From the NCBI GenBank assembly GCA_031537795.1, contig JAVKNF010000024.1, positions 1-59,608 on the forward strand: 59,608 nt of DNA, read 5' to 3'. Made by a program: the position numbers and the translations under genes. Below, in pieces: positions 27,205 through 36,062 of the stretch. Within the stretch, counting starts at the first letter, position 1; every line of letters starts with the position of its first letter. Source of the stretch: JAVKNF01 sp031537795 (GTDB lineage Bacteria; Pseudomonadota; Alphaproteobacteria; Rickettsiales; Deianiraeaceae). Below the pieces are notes generated by a model. That model did not search any database, had not been told where the DNA came from, and saw nothing but the letters and a program-made list of their open reading frames with translations.

Positions 27205-27507
27205 TTATTCCGGAATAGTGATTTTCATGCCATTCATTTTTTGCTTAAAGAATACTTGGCAAGCTAATCGGGAATTTTTTTCAACTCCAAATATCATATC
27301 TAAAACATCATTTTCTTGATCACTTGATTCTTCTGTTAATTTAATGAATTCATCCTCTAAAATTATGTGACAAGAGCCACAAGTCGAAAAACCACCACAA
27401 TTTCCGTGTAATTCTATGTTATTTTTTTGTGCTATTTCTAAAATAGAAGAACCCTCTTCCGCTTCAGCTATAAATTCCTTTCCAGTTTTTTTGAATATAA
27501 TTTCCAT
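27205..27507 (-). CDS. fdxB: 2Fe-2S ferredoxin, adrenodoxin type
   Basis: A 100-residue ferredoxin; ATG 27505-27507 (MEIIFKK) is chosen because the seven upstream codons do not belong to the fold. Cluster ligands are in GNCGGFSTCGSCH (C-x5-C-x2-C) and the fourth Cys in RLACQVFF. EDEF, TEESSDQENDVLD and the terminal ITIPE are adrenodoxin/isc-type features. It donates electrons in iron-sulfur cluster assembly or to P450-like enzymes. The cysteine desulfurase gene in this window (45.2-46.4 kb) is far away, so it is not in an isc cluster here. Confidence 0.93.
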   Translation of the reverse strand: MEIIFKKTGKEFIAEAEEGSSILEIAQKNNIELHGNCGGFSTCGSCHIILEDEFIKLTEESSDQENDVLDMIFGVEKNSRLACQVFFKQKMNGMKITIPE

Positions 27508-27671
27508 ATGAAATATCTTTACAATCAAAATATAAAAATCAATAATTTTATTAAAAGACAGCGATTAATTTTGCCGTAAAAGAATTTAGATGAAAATCGA
27601 AGCACTCTAAAATAAATTAATAGAATTATTATGCTTCCATATTTAATTAATTAATTATTAAAATCTAAACA

Positions 27672-29111
27672 ATGACTAATCAAGAAAATCTTAAAAATGT
27701 AGAATTATTTAATTTCTTAATTAAAGAAGATTTCTATAGCTTTTTACTTAGATCTTTTGATGTTGTAAATCCTTCTGTTGAATTTGTGGAAAATTGGCAT
27801 ATAAATTTCATTTGCAATTTACTTGAAGATGTTTTTAGTAAAAAAATAAAAAGATTAATAATAAATATTCCGCCACGAAGCCTTAAATCGGTTATAGTTT
27901 CTGCTGCATTTCCTGCTTGGGTTTTAGGTAAAAGCCCAGAGAAAAGAATAATAGTTGCAAGTTACGGGCAATCAATAGGAATAAGGCACTCAAACGACTG
28001 TAGAAAAATTATGAGATCTAATTGGTATCAAGATATATTTCAAGAAAGTATTATCATTAAAGGGGAGAATGAAAAACATAAATTCACTACATCAGAAAAC
28101 GGATATAGATTTACAACTTCGATAAATGGAACTTTAACAGGCGAGGGTGGTGATATTTTAATATTAGATGACCCTTGCAACCCTGTTAAAATTAATAGTA
28201 AAAAATATAGAAACTCTATTGTTGACTGGTATCAGAGTGTTTTTTCTTCAAGATTAAATAATAAGAAAGAAGGAGCTATCATTATCGTAATGCAGAGGCT
28301 TCATACTGAAGATTTAAGCGGTTTTTTATTAGAGAATTTTCCTGAAGATTGGTATCATTTAAAGATTGAAACAATAAATGAAGAAAATAAATTATTTTAT
28401 AATAATAAAGTAGTTAAATTTACAAAAAAGAATCAATTGTCATTTTCAAAACAAGATACAATTGAATCAATCTTAAAATTAAAAAAAAATTTAGGAGAAA
28501 GAAATTTTCTAGCTCAATACCAACAAAACCCAAAACAAGGAGAATCAAAATTAATAAAAGAGAGCTGGATACAATATTATAAGAAAGACGAAATAAGTCT
28601 AAAAAAGCCCGAGATCTATATATCGGTTGATTGCGCTAGTTCAATTTCTAAATCAGCAGATTTTACTGCAATTGCAATAATTTACGTAGAAGAAGGTAAA
28701 TTTTATTTAAAAGATATGATTTGTAAAAGAATGGAATATTCAGATACAAAAGAAAAAATTGAAGAATTAATCAATAAATACAATCCAATTACAACAATTA
28801 TTGAAGATAAATCAATTGGAACATCTTTAATTAATGAACTTAAAAAGAAGATGCTGAATATTTCAGGCGAAAATCCTAAAATGTCAAAAGAAATAAGATT
28901 TCTTCAAGTTATAAATTTTTTTGAGGATAAATTATTTTACATTCCTAAAGATGAAAAATATGTAAAAAAATTTCTCGAAGAGTTATTCCTCTTTCCAAAT
29001 TCAAGGCATGACGATCAAGTTGATGCTATAGTACAATTTTTCTTATATTACCAAAAAAATACAACTATATTTAGAAAGTCAAAACAGAAGAATATCAAAT
29101 TTTTACAATAA
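27672..29111 (+). CDS. Orphan phage-type terminase large subunit
   Basis: A 479-residue TerL. The ATPase has Walker A-like IPPRSLKS, the strand-loop RIIVASYGQSIGIRHS, Walker B ILILDDP and the coupling motif IIVMQRLHTEDLSG. The RNase H-like nuclease has IYISVDCASS (first Asp), TIIEDKSIG (Glu) and SRHDDQVDAIVQF (last Asp). All catalytic motifs appear intact, so it should be able to package or cut DNA, yet no portal, capsid, small terminase or other phage gene is beside it. Isolated TerL genes occur in Rickettsiales as relics of prophages or of the RcGTA-like gene transfer agent. A XRE regulator follows after 95 bases. Confidence 0.9.
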   Translation: MTNQENLKNVELFNFLIKEDFYSFLLRSFDVVNPSVEFVENWHINFICNLLEDVFSKKIKRLIINIPPRSLKSVIVSAAFPAWVLGKSPEKRIIVASYGQSIGIRHSNDCRKIMRSNWYQDIFQESIIIKGENEKHKFTTSENGYRFTTSINGTLTGEGGDILILDDPCNPVKINSKKYRNSIVDWYQSVFSSRLNNKKEGAIIIVMQRLHTEDLSGFLLENFPEDWYHLKIETINEENKLFYNNKVVKFTKKNQLSFSKQDTIESILKLKKNLGERNFLAQYQQNPKQGESKLIKESWIQYYKKDEISLKKPEIYISVDCASSISKSADFTAIAIIYVEEGKFYLKDMICKRMEYSDTKEKIEELINKYNPITTIIEDKSIGTSLINELKKKMLNISGENPKMSKEIRFLQVINFFEDKLFYIPKDEKYVKKFLEELFLFPNSRHDDQVDAIVQFFLYYQKNTTIFRKSKQKNIKFLQ

Positions 29112-29156
29112 ATAATAGAAAATAACAATTTAAAATAGAAAAATATAAATTTTTAT

Positions 29157-29185
29157 TTGACATCATCTAATTTATATGTTAGAAT
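29157..29185 (+). promoter_or_regulatory. Strong sigma70-like promoter of the XRE regulator
   Basis: TTGACA (29157-29162), 17-base spacer, TAGAAT (29180-29185). It sits between the terminase stop and the regulator ATG at 29207, giving a leader of about 14 bases. It is the closest match to consensus seen in this window and shows that the regulator is transcribed separately from the terminase. Confidence 0.65.
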
Positions 29186-29206
29186 AATTGTATAGTTATA
29201 AAAAAT

Positions 29207-29623
29207 ATGCCAAGAGTAAGCCTTCAAGCTAATTTCGATTATGTAAATAAATACATAGGAAATAAAATTAAAATAAAAAGAATAGAATTAGGATTAACAC
29301 AAACTGAACTAGGGAAACATTTAGATGTTTCTTTTCAACAAATTCAAAAATATGAAAATGGTAAAAATAAAGTTCCTGTTGATAAAATAAGAAAATTATG
29401 CGATATTTTTAGTTGCACTTTAGAATATTTATTCCCTGAAAATGAAAAGAGTGCAAAATTAAAAGCCGCAGAAAGAAAAGATAAAGAAGGTTTTGACTTT
29501 GAGAATATGGATTCTACAGAGATGGCAACTATAGCAAAATTAATGTTGAAAAAATCTCCAGAAACAAGAAAACAAGCGCTAAAAGCTGTTAAAGCTGTTC
29601 TTTCTTCTTTTGACGATCTATAA
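29207..29623 (+). CDS. XRE-family transcriptional regulator
   Basis: A 138-residue protein with an N-terminal Cro/CI-type helix-turn-helix (about 16-72): IGNKIKIKRIELGLTQTELGKHLDVSFQQIQKYENG, then KNKVPVDKIRKLCDIFSCTLEYLFPE. It is the FQQIQKYE-type XRE regulator common in Alphaproteobacteria, including single-copy regulators of Rickettsiales. The C-terminal 60 residues are helical and end in RKQALKAVKAVLSSFDDL, possibly a dimerisation part. It is flanked by the orphan terminase and clpB. Confidence 0.88.
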   Translation: MPRVSLQANFDYVNKYIGNKIKIKRIELGLTQTELGKHLDVSFQQIQKYENGKNKVPVDKIRKLCDIFSCTLEYLFPENEKSAKLKAAERKDKEGFDFENMDSTEMATIAKLMLKKSPETRKQALKAVKAVLSSFDDL

Positions 29624-29668
29624 AATTTAATATTTAATTTATAATATTTCTGAATTTACATTAAACTA

Positions 29669-29697
29669 TTGATTTTCTATTTTTTTGACTATATAAT
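29669..29697 (+). promoter_or_regulatory. Putative promoter of clpB
   Basis: TTGATT (29669-29674), 17-base spacer, perfect TATAAT (29692-29697), 24 bases before the clpB ATG at 29722. This is a vegetative-type promoter; I see no clear sigma32 motif (CTTGAA/CCCCAT), although clpB is usually heat-shock controlled. Confidence 0.55.
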
Positions 29698-29721
29698 TAT
29701 TCATAGTTTGTTTGAATAATT

Positions 29722-32304
29722 ATGTTTGATAATTTTACACAGAAAGCCAAATCTGCTATAGAATCTGCTCAAAGAATCGCGGTATCAATGTATCATAGTC
29801 AAGTTTTACCGCAACATTTATTAGAAGAACTCTTAACAAATAAAGATTCGGTAATTCTTGATTTAAACTCAATTTTGAAATGTAACGGTATTTTAATAAG
29901 AGAAAATTTAAGAGATTCTTTGTCAAAGCAGGCTACAGTACAAGGAAGCAATCAAAACCCTTATTTATCAAGAGAATTAAATGAGATTATAGCGAAAGCT
30001 GATAAAATAAAAGATAAATTTGGAGATAAATTCATTTCAACAGAAGTTCTTTATCAAGCAATGCTCGAATGTGATAATTTAGAAGTTTCTAAAATCCTAA
30101 AATCTGGTGGAATTACAAAAGACACACTACATAATGCAATTTTAGAATTAAGAAAAGGAAAATCGGCAGATAACGAATCAGCTGAGGATTCTTATAATGC
30201 AATTAAAAAATATGGTAGAAATTTAACAGAGCTTGCATCAAAAAGCAAAATCGACCCAGTTATAGGAAGAGATGAAGAAATAAGAAGAGCGATTCAGATT
30301 CTATCAAGAAGAATGAAAAATAACCCTATTTTAATAGGAGAGCCTGGTGTAGGTAAAACAGCAGTAGCAGAAGGTCTCGCTTTAAGAATTTTCAATCAAG
30401 ATGTGCCTGAAACTTTATTAGATAAAGAAATAATTGAACTTGATATGGGAGCTTTAATAGCAGGTGCAAAATACAGAGGAGAATTTGAGGAAAGATTAAA
30501 AGCTGTTATAAATGAAATTGAGAAATCTGACGGAAAAATAATTCTATTTATAGATGAAATTCATACTTTAGTAGGTGCAGGTGTGACTAGTGGTTCAATG
30601 GATGCTTCGAATCTTTTAAAGCCGGCATTAGCAAGAGGTTTATTACACTGTATAGGTTCCACAACTTTAAATGAATATAAAAAATATATTGAAAAAGACC
30701 CAGCTCTCGCAAGAAGATTTCAATCTGTATTAATTAATCAACCGACAGTTGAAGATACAATCTCAATTTTAAGAGGTATAAAGAAAAAATACGAAATGCA
30801 TCACGGAGTAAGAATAGAGGATGGGGCTATAATTGCAAGTGCAAAACTTTCTGATAAATATATTTCTGATAGATTTCTTCCAGACAAAGCAATAGATATA
30901 ATGGACGAAGCTGCAAGCAGAGTTAGAATGCAAATTGACAGCACTCCTGAAAATATAGATAATTTAAAAAGAAAAATATTACAATTAAAAATAGCAGAAG
31001 AAGCCTTAAAAAAGGAAGAAGATAAAGATTCAAAAGAAGAGTTGTTAAAAACAAAAAATGAATTATCAGAGTTGGAAAAAGAGCTAATGGATTTAACAAC
31101 ACAGTGGCAGTCGGAGAAGATAAAATTGAATGAAATTAAAAAAATTAAAAGTGAAATTGAAGATAAAAATTTTGAACTTGAACAATTAAAAAAAAGAGGA
31201 GATCTAGGTAAAGCAAGTGAAATCTCATACAGCGTAATGCCAAAATTGAAAGAAGATTTGAAGAGAATTATAGATGATATAGAGCAAAATGGTTTAAAGT
31301 TAATCAAAGAGACTGTTTCAGCTGAAGATATAGCTTCTATTATTTCAAGAGCGACTGGTATTCCAATTGATAAAATGATTCAAAGTGAAAAAACAAAATT
31401 ACTTAAAATAGAATCTCAATTAGAAGAAAGAGTTATAGGTCAAGATTATGCAATATCATCAATTGCTAACGCTATCAGAAGATCGAGAGCTGGTTTATCC
31501 CCAGATACAAAACCCATAGCTTCCTTTATGTTTATTGGCCCTACTGGAGTCGGTAAAACAGAATTAACTAAAGCTTTAGCTAACTTACTTTTTGATACAG
31601 AAAAAGCAATGACAAGAATTGATATGTCTGAATATATGGAAAAGCATTCTATTTCAAGACTTATAGGTTCTCCACCTGGTTATGTTGGTTATGAAGAAGG
31701 AGGGCAATTAACAGAATCCGTTCGCAGAAAACCTTATCAGATTGTACTTTTAGATGAAGTTGAAAAAGCTCACCCAGATGTATTCAATTTGATGCTTCAG
31801 GTATTAGATGAAGGAAGATTAACAGATAGTCAAGGAAGAACTGTTGATTTTACAAATACAATTATTATAATGACTTCAAATATAGGTTCAAATATAATAA
31901 AAGAGAGAAATGAAGATTCAATCACAGAAGAAATAAAAACCTTTATTTTAAATGAAATGGGAAAGTTTTTCAGGCCTGAATTTTTAAATAGAATTGATGA
32001 AATTATCTTCTTTGAAAAATTAAAAAAGCAAGATATGTCAAAAATTGTGAAAATTCATTTAAATAAATTAAAACATAAATTAGAAGATGCAAAAATTCAT
32101 ATAGAATTTAAAGATTCCTTAATTGAACATTTAGCAGAAATTAGTTACGACCCAGTTTACGGAGCAAGACCTTTAAAAAGAAAGATCCAACAAGAAATCG
32201 AAAATAAGATTGCAACAGCTATATTAGAGAATTCTATTTTACCGGAGACAAAAATTGAATGTATTTTTGATCAAAAAATAAAATTTTTAAAGATGAAAAA
32301 TTAA
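29722..32304 (+). CDS. clpB: ClpB disaggregase
   Basis: An 860-residue Hsp100 protein of standard ClpB length. The N-domain (about 1-145) carries two Clp-N repeats. AAA1 has Walker A GEPGVGKTAVAEG and Walker B IILFIDEIHTLVGAG; the middle coiled-coil domain spans about 405-520; AAA2 has Walker A GPTGVGKTELTKALA, Walker B VLLDEVEKAHPDV, and sensor-2 region YGARPLKRKIQ. It rescues aggregated proteins with DnaK. No internal-start form is obvious. Confidence 0.97.
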   Translation: MFDNFTQKAKSAIESAQRIAVSMYHSQVLPQHLLEELLTNKDSVILDLNSILKCNGILIRENLRDSLSKQATVQGSNQNPYLSRELNEIIAKADKIKDKFGDKFISTEVLYQAMLECDNLEVSKILKSGGITKDTLHNAILELRKGKSADNESAEDSYNAIKKYGRNLTELASKSKIDPVIGRDEEIRRAIQILSRRMKNNPILIGEPGVGKTAVAEGLALRIFNQDVPETLLDKEIIELDMGALIAGAKYRGEFEERLKAVINEIEKSDGKIILFIDEIHTLVGAGVTSGSMDASNLLKPALARGLLHCIGSTTLNEYKKYIEKDPALARRFQSVLINQPTVEDTISILRGIKKKYEMHHGVRIEDGAIIASAKLSDKYISDRFLPDKAIDIMDEAASRVRMQIDSTPENIDNLKRKILQLKIAEEALKKEEDKDSKEELLKTKNELSELEKELMDLTTQWQSEKIKLNEIKKIKSEIEDKNFELEQLKKRGDLGKASEISYSVMPKLKEDLKRIIDDIEQNGLKLIKETVSAEDIASIISRATGIPIDKMIQSEKTKLLKIESQLEERVIGQDYAISSIANAIRRSRAGLSPDTKPIASFMFIGPTGVGKTELTKALANLLFDTEKAMTRIDMSEYMEKHSISRLIGSPPGYVGYEEGGQLTESVRRKPYQIVLLDEVEKAHPDVFNLMLQVLDEGRLTDSQGRTVDFTNTIIIMTSNIGSNIIKERNEDSITEEIKTFILNEMGKFFRPEFLNRIDEIIFFEKLKKQDMSKIVKIHLNKLKHKLEDAKIHIEFKDSLIEHLAEISYDPVYGARPLKRKIQQEIENKIATAILENSILPETKIECIFDQKIKFLKMKN

Positions 32305-32329
32305 TTATTTTTCTAAAAGAATATAAAAT

Positions 32330-32357
32330 TTGACATTTTTTAAAAAAATATTACAAT
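32330..32357 (+). promoter_or_regulatory. Putative promoter of the MDR oxidoreductase gene
   Basis: TTGACA (32330-32335), 16-base spacer, TACAAT (32352-32357). The ATG is at 32367, so the transcript would be leaderless or nearly so. The -10 is embedded in a 16-base perfect palindrome (see separate entry). Confidence 0.55.
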
Positions 32358-32367
32358 ATATATTGTA
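32352..32367. promoter_or_regulatory. Perfect 16-bp palindrome overlapping -10 and start codon
   Basis: TACAATATATATTGTA is its own reverse complement. It covers the -10 element and the first base of the start codon of the MDR oxidoreductase gene, a position where a bound dimeric repressor would block polymerase. AT-rich DNA makes short palindromes common, but the outer TACAAT/ATTGTA arms are less trivial. Confidence 0.35.
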
Positions 32368-33350
32368 TGAATAACTGGGTATTGAATACTTCTAATAAAA
32401 ACCCTAATTTAGAATTAAAAATAAAAGATTTTGATCAGGTTTTGTCGGATGAAGAGATTTTAATTAAACAAATTGGCTTTACTATATCGGATGATGACTT
32501 GTTTTATAAGAATAATATCAATGAAATACCAGAAAGCTTAAGAAGTAAAAATTTAATATTTGGCTTGAGTGCAGGGGGTTATATTGAATCGATAGGAAGT
32601 AAAGTTGTAGGTTTTGAAAAAGGAGATAAAATAGTTTATCCTTTTGCTCCTTTTGGTGCTTATTGCGAGAAAAGAACTATAGACTACAGATATTGCATTA
32701 AAATACCTGAAAATTTCGATACAGATAAAGCAATTGCATTTTTGAGAGATGGCCTGAAAGCAACTATGTTAATCTATAACGTTCTTACAATCCAAGAAAG
32801 AGATATTATTTTAATTCAAGATGTATGTAGACCGGTTGGACGATTTATTTCAAAAATAGCAAAGAAGCATAATTTAAAAGTAATTGGAACAATCTTTACA
32901 GAAGATAATTATTCAAAAGCTTTAAATTTAGACTTAGATCTGATTGTTAACTTAAAATCTCAAGATTTATTTTCAGAAGTAAATATTTTTACAGAAGGTA
33001 TGGGAGTTAGAGTTGTTTATGACTTTGTAGGAAAGGACGTATTTGAAATATCTAAAAAAGTTATAAGACCTTTTGGTATATATGTTAGCTGTGGTTATAG
33101 TTCTGGCATTATAGAATCTATTAATTTACAGGATTTAAGAAAGAAAAATTTATTTTTCACAGCCCCTACTCTAGAGTTGTATAACATGACTAGATATGCT
33201 TTGATTATGAATTCAGCTGAAGTTTTCGATTTAATCTCTAAAAACTTTATAGATAATAAGATATTAAAATATACATTTAAAAATATAGACAAGATATATG
33301 AAGATATAGAAAGAAATAATATTAACGATAGTATTCTTGTTAAGATTTAA
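32367..33350 (+). CDS. Quinone oxidoreductase-like MDR family protein
   Basis: A 327-residue medium-chain dehydrogenase/reductase without catalytic zinc ligands. The GroES-like part (about 1-125) contains EEILIKQIGFTISDDDL, GLSAGGYIESIGSKVVGFEKGDKI (usual G-x-E-x2-G-x-V-x2-(V/I)-G) and PFAPFGAYCEKR. The Rossmann part has DVCRPVGRFISKIAKKHNLKVIGTI, where the usual A-x-G-G-(V/T)-G nucleotide loop has become VCRPVG, and VYDFVGKDVFEISKKVIRPFGIYVSCG. The altered loop may weaken NAD(P)H binding. It probably reduces quinones or similar small carbonyls, if active. Confidence 0.78.
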   Translation: MNNWVLNTSNKNPNLELKIKDFDQVLSDEEILIKQIGFTISDDDLFYKNNINEIPESLRSKNLIFGLSAGGYIESIGSKVVGFEKGDKIVYPFAPFGAYCEKRTIDYRYCIKIPENFDTDKAIAFLRDGLKATMLIYNVLTIQERDIILIQDVCRPVGRFISKIAKKHNLKVIGTIFTEDNYSKALNLDLDLIVNLKSQDLFSEVNIFTEGMGVRVVYDFVGKDVFEISKKVIRPFGIYVSCGYSSGIIESINLQDLRKKNLFFTAPTLELYNMTRYALIMNSAEVFDLISKNFIDNKILKYTFKNIDKIYEDIERNNINDSILVKI

Positions 33351-33359
33351 AATTAAATA

Positions 33360-34055
33360 TTACAAAAGAAACCCAATAGACGTCCCTATAAAATTATATC
33401 CTCTATTTGGCTCTTGCAAATGACCATTTGAAAAATGTTTAAAAAAAATTTCTATATTTATATTATCTTTAATTGGGAAACCTACCCCGATTCTTACAGT
33501 TGCAACAAGTCTTGAGCCTATTCCGTCAAAAACATTGTAATCTTTTCCAACTCCTCCTCTTATATTTCTATAAGCGAAGCCGCCACCTATAGTTGTATAA
33601 AAATATTTAAAGTCAAAAATAAATTCATGCGTTAAAGATCCGTAAATTTGGTTTATATTGCCATTTGTAAAATTACCTAATATGCTTCCAATTTCTATAG
33701 AAGTCCTTCCTTGAAAGAATAAATGCACAGGAATTGAATATCTACCGTGCAGATTCCAAATTCCATTATTAGACCAAACTCTTTCTTGATTATAATTATT
33801 AAAAGCATAAGCTTCAAAAGCACCTCCAAAACCAATCTCTAATAAATGTTTTTTACCTCTAAATGCTGGGTTAAATTCTGTGTCTTTATTGAAAATATTT
33901 AACCATCTATCTTTCAGAGACATGTCTTTTAGTCTGTTTTCTATTTTTTGGTCTTGAGTTTTATTAATTGCATCGTTTTTATTCTCTTTATTAATTTCAT
34001 TAGCTTTCAAAACAGAAGAAAATACAATGATAAATAAAAATAAAAGACTTCTCAT
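33360..34055 (-). CDS. PagL-like lipid A deacylase / outer-membrane barrel
   Basis: A 231-residue protein with a signal peptide (about 1-18), a charged linker (to about 65) and a C-terminal eight-strand barrel. Near the end, IEIFFKHFSNGHLQEPNRGYNFIGTSIGF matches the PagL/acyloxyacyl hydrolase active-site pattern H-x-S-N (catalytic His and Ser, here His207 and Ser209) followed by the N-x-G-x-(N)-x-(I/L)-G strand. PagL removes the 3-O acyl chain of lipid A in the outer membrane, which lowers TLR4 recognition. Its ATG overlaps the parB stop by one base (TAATG, 34053-34057), so it is translated from the par transcript. Confidence 0.68.
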   Translation of the reverse strand: MRSLLFLFIIVFSSVLKANEINKENKNDAINKTQDQKIENRLKDMSLKDRWLNIFNKDTEFNPAFRGKKHLLEIGFGGAFEAYAFNNYNQERVWSNNGIWNLHGRYSIPVHLFFQGRTSIEIGSILGNFTNGNINQIYGSLTHEFIFDFKYFYTTIGGGFAYRNIRGGVGKDYNVFDGIGSRLVATVRIGVGFPIKDNINIEIFFKHFSNGHLQEPNRGYNFIGTSIGFLL

Positions 34056-35152
34056 TAAAACAATTTTTCAAGTATATTTTCAAGTTCTTTGAAATCTTTA
34101 TAATTTATCATCAAACTGCCAGATTCTTCTTTGTCATTTAATTTTAAAGTTATATCTATATTGAAATGATTTTTAATATAGCTTTCTATGTTTTTGATAT
34201 TTTCTTTTAATTCTAAATTTTCTTTTTCTAAATCTTCCTCTACATTCAAGTCTATTTCTTCTGAATCTAATATTTCTTTTCTTCTGTTGTAAGGTTTATA
34301 TATATCTTTTAATATATTATATATCTCATCTTTTTCCTGAGATTCTTCTATGTTTTTGATATTTTCTTTTTGCTTTATGTATTCTTGTGATTCTTCAATT
34401 TCATAATTTTCTTCATTTTCGGCTGTTTCTGTTATTTTATTTCTTAAATCAGATATCTCGTATTTATTCTTTATTTTTTGTGTATCATTTTTAATAATAT
34501 CTTCTAAGCCTCTAACTGATATTCCATCTTTTAATTTTTCATAATATTTTAAAGGGTTTGTTGTTGATAATAAAACTTTTGCATGCCCGAAAGATATTTT
34601 ATCTTGAGAAATTAGGTCCAATATCAAATCAGGCAGACTAGTAATTCTTATTGTATTAGTGATATGACTTCTACTCTTTCCAATTTCATCTGCTAATTGT
34701 TGATGAGTTAGACCAGCATCTATTATTGTTTTGTAACTTAACCCTTCTTCAACAACAGTTAGATCTTCTCTTTGAATATTTTCAATTATTGCTTTTTTTA
34801 GAATTTCTAAATTATTTGTTTCATCTTTTATTATACATTCAATTTCTCTTCTGTTTAAATATTTAAAAGCTCTAAATCTTCTTTCTCCTGCAATTATATT
34901 GTAAAGAGAGGTATTTTTATTGTATGTAACAATTATGGGTTGCAATAATCCATTCTTCTCTATAGAGTTTGCAAGTTCTATAATTTTTTCTTGATCGAAT
35001 AGCTTTCTAGGTTGTTCGATATTTCTTTCTATTTGTGTTAATTCTATTAATTTTATTTTAAGATTTTTATCTTCATCATCTTGAAATGAAGACCCAAGTA
35101 AAGAAGATAAACCTCTTCCAAGCCCTAATTTTTTTTTGCTCTCTTCGTTCAT
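34055..35152 (-). CDS. parB: Chromosome partitioning protein ParB
   Basis: A 365-residue ParB. LGRGLSSLLG at the N-terminus (the ParA-stimulating region), IEQPRKLFD and IIAGERRFRAFKYL in the CTP-binding domain, ENIQREDLTVVEEG, and the helix-turn-helix LTHQQLADEIGKSRSHITNTIRI. An extra acidic, Glu-rich insert (about 230-310) makes it longer than the usual 280-300 residues. The C-terminal dimerisation domain follows. No parS site (TGTTTCACGTGAAACA-like) was seen in the window. It overlaps parA by four bases. Confidence 0.95.
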   Translation of the reverse strand: MNEESKKKLGLGRGLSSLLGSSFQDDEDKNLKIKLIELTQIERNIEQPRKLFDQEKIIELANSIEKNGLLQPIIVTYNKNTSLYNIIAGERRFRAFKYLNRREIECIIKDETNNLEILKKAIIENIQREDLTVVEEGLSYKTIIDAGLTHQQLADEIGKSRSHITNTIRITSLPDLILDLISQDKISFGHAKVLLSTTNPLKYYEKLKDGISVRGLEDIIKNDTQKIKNKYEISDLRNKITETAENEENYEIEESQEYIKQKENIKNIEESQEKDEIYNILKDIYKPYNRRKEILDSEEIDLNVEEDLEKENLELKENIKNIESYIKNHFNIDITLKLNDKEESGSLMINYKDFKELENILEKLF

Positions 35153-35922
35153 ATTTCTATATTATTAATAGATGTAAATTCTTTTGCGAGCTGAATATAA
35201 GCATCAGCTCCAGTAGAGTCCAAATCATACATTAGAATTGGTAAACCGTGAGAAGGAGCTTCAGATATTCTAACATTTCTCGGTATAACTGTTTGATATA
35301 CTTTATCCTTGAAGATAGAATTTCTAATTTCTTCCTCGATTTGCTTTGTTAATCTATTTCTAATGTCGTACATTGTTAAAACAACGCCCTCTATTTCCAA
35401 GTTTTTATTAAAATTTTGTTTAATTCTTTGAAAAGTCTGAAATAACTTACTTAAACCATCCATTGCAAAAAATTCACATTGCATAGGAATTAATATTTTG
35501 TCACAGAAAGACATAGCATTAATTGTAAGCATTCCTAAAGATGGCGGGCAATCTATAAATAGAAAGTCATAATCTAGCTTTGCTTTATCTTTTTCTATTA
35601 AATTTTTTAATGTTAAATTTGGGTTCTCTCTTTCAAAAATTTCAAATTCAGCTGCTGCTAAATCTATAGTTGCAGGAATTATATCCAAGTTTTCAATTTG
35701 AGTTTGCTTAATACAATCTATTATATTCTTCTTTTCTGTTATAAAATCGTAAGCATTATTTTCGGCGTTGTGAAAACCTAAACCAGTTGCGGCGTTTCCT
35801 TGCGGGTCGAAATCTAGTATTAAAACTCTCTTTCCTATAGAAACTAAAGAAGTAGCTAAATTTATTGCAGTCGTTGTTTTTCCAACTCCACCTTTTTGAT
35901 TGACAACAGATATGCTTTTCAT
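35149..35922 (-). CDS. parA: Chromosome partitioning ATPase ParA
   Basis: A 257-residue ParA/Soj without an N-terminal DNA-binding extension. The deviant Walker A motif is KGGVGKTTTAINLA, Walker A' is LILDFDPQGNAATGLG, and Walker B is YDFLFIDCPPSLG. It drives ParB-bound origins apart and overlaps parB by ATGA. Upstream, 35923-36062 separates it from the divergent metE-like gene; that gap is AT-rich with no clear operator. Confidence 0.96.
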   Translation of the reverse strand: MKSISVVNQKGGVGKTTTAINLATSLVSIGKRVLILDFDPQGNAATGLGFHNAENNAYDFITEKKNIIDCIKQTQIENLDIIPATIDLAAAEFEIFERENPNLTLKNLIEKDKAKLDYDFLFIDCPPSLGMLTINAMSFCDKILIPMQCEFFAMDGLSKLFQTFQRIKQNFNKNLEIEGVVLTMYDIRNRLTKQIEEEIRNSIFKDKVYQTVIPRNVRISEAPSHGLPILMYDLDSTGADAYIQLAKEFTSINNIEI

Positions 35923-36062
35923 TTATTAAATTAAAAAGATAAATCTGATTATAATCAAGTTTTTTATAAGTATATAATAAATTAAAAGATAAATTAATAA
36001 ATTTAAAATTTGAAAATTATAAAATAATTGACTTTTAAATAATTCTATTTCATTTAAAATTT

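Noticed and set aside
30801..31307. 168-codon minus-strand frame inside clpB
   Set aside because: Antisense to conserved ClpB coding sequence; Ser/Phe-rich shadow composition.
34055..35922. parS site near parAB
   Set aside because: No sequence close to TGTTTCACGTGAAACA was seen in or around the par genes or elsewhere in the window.
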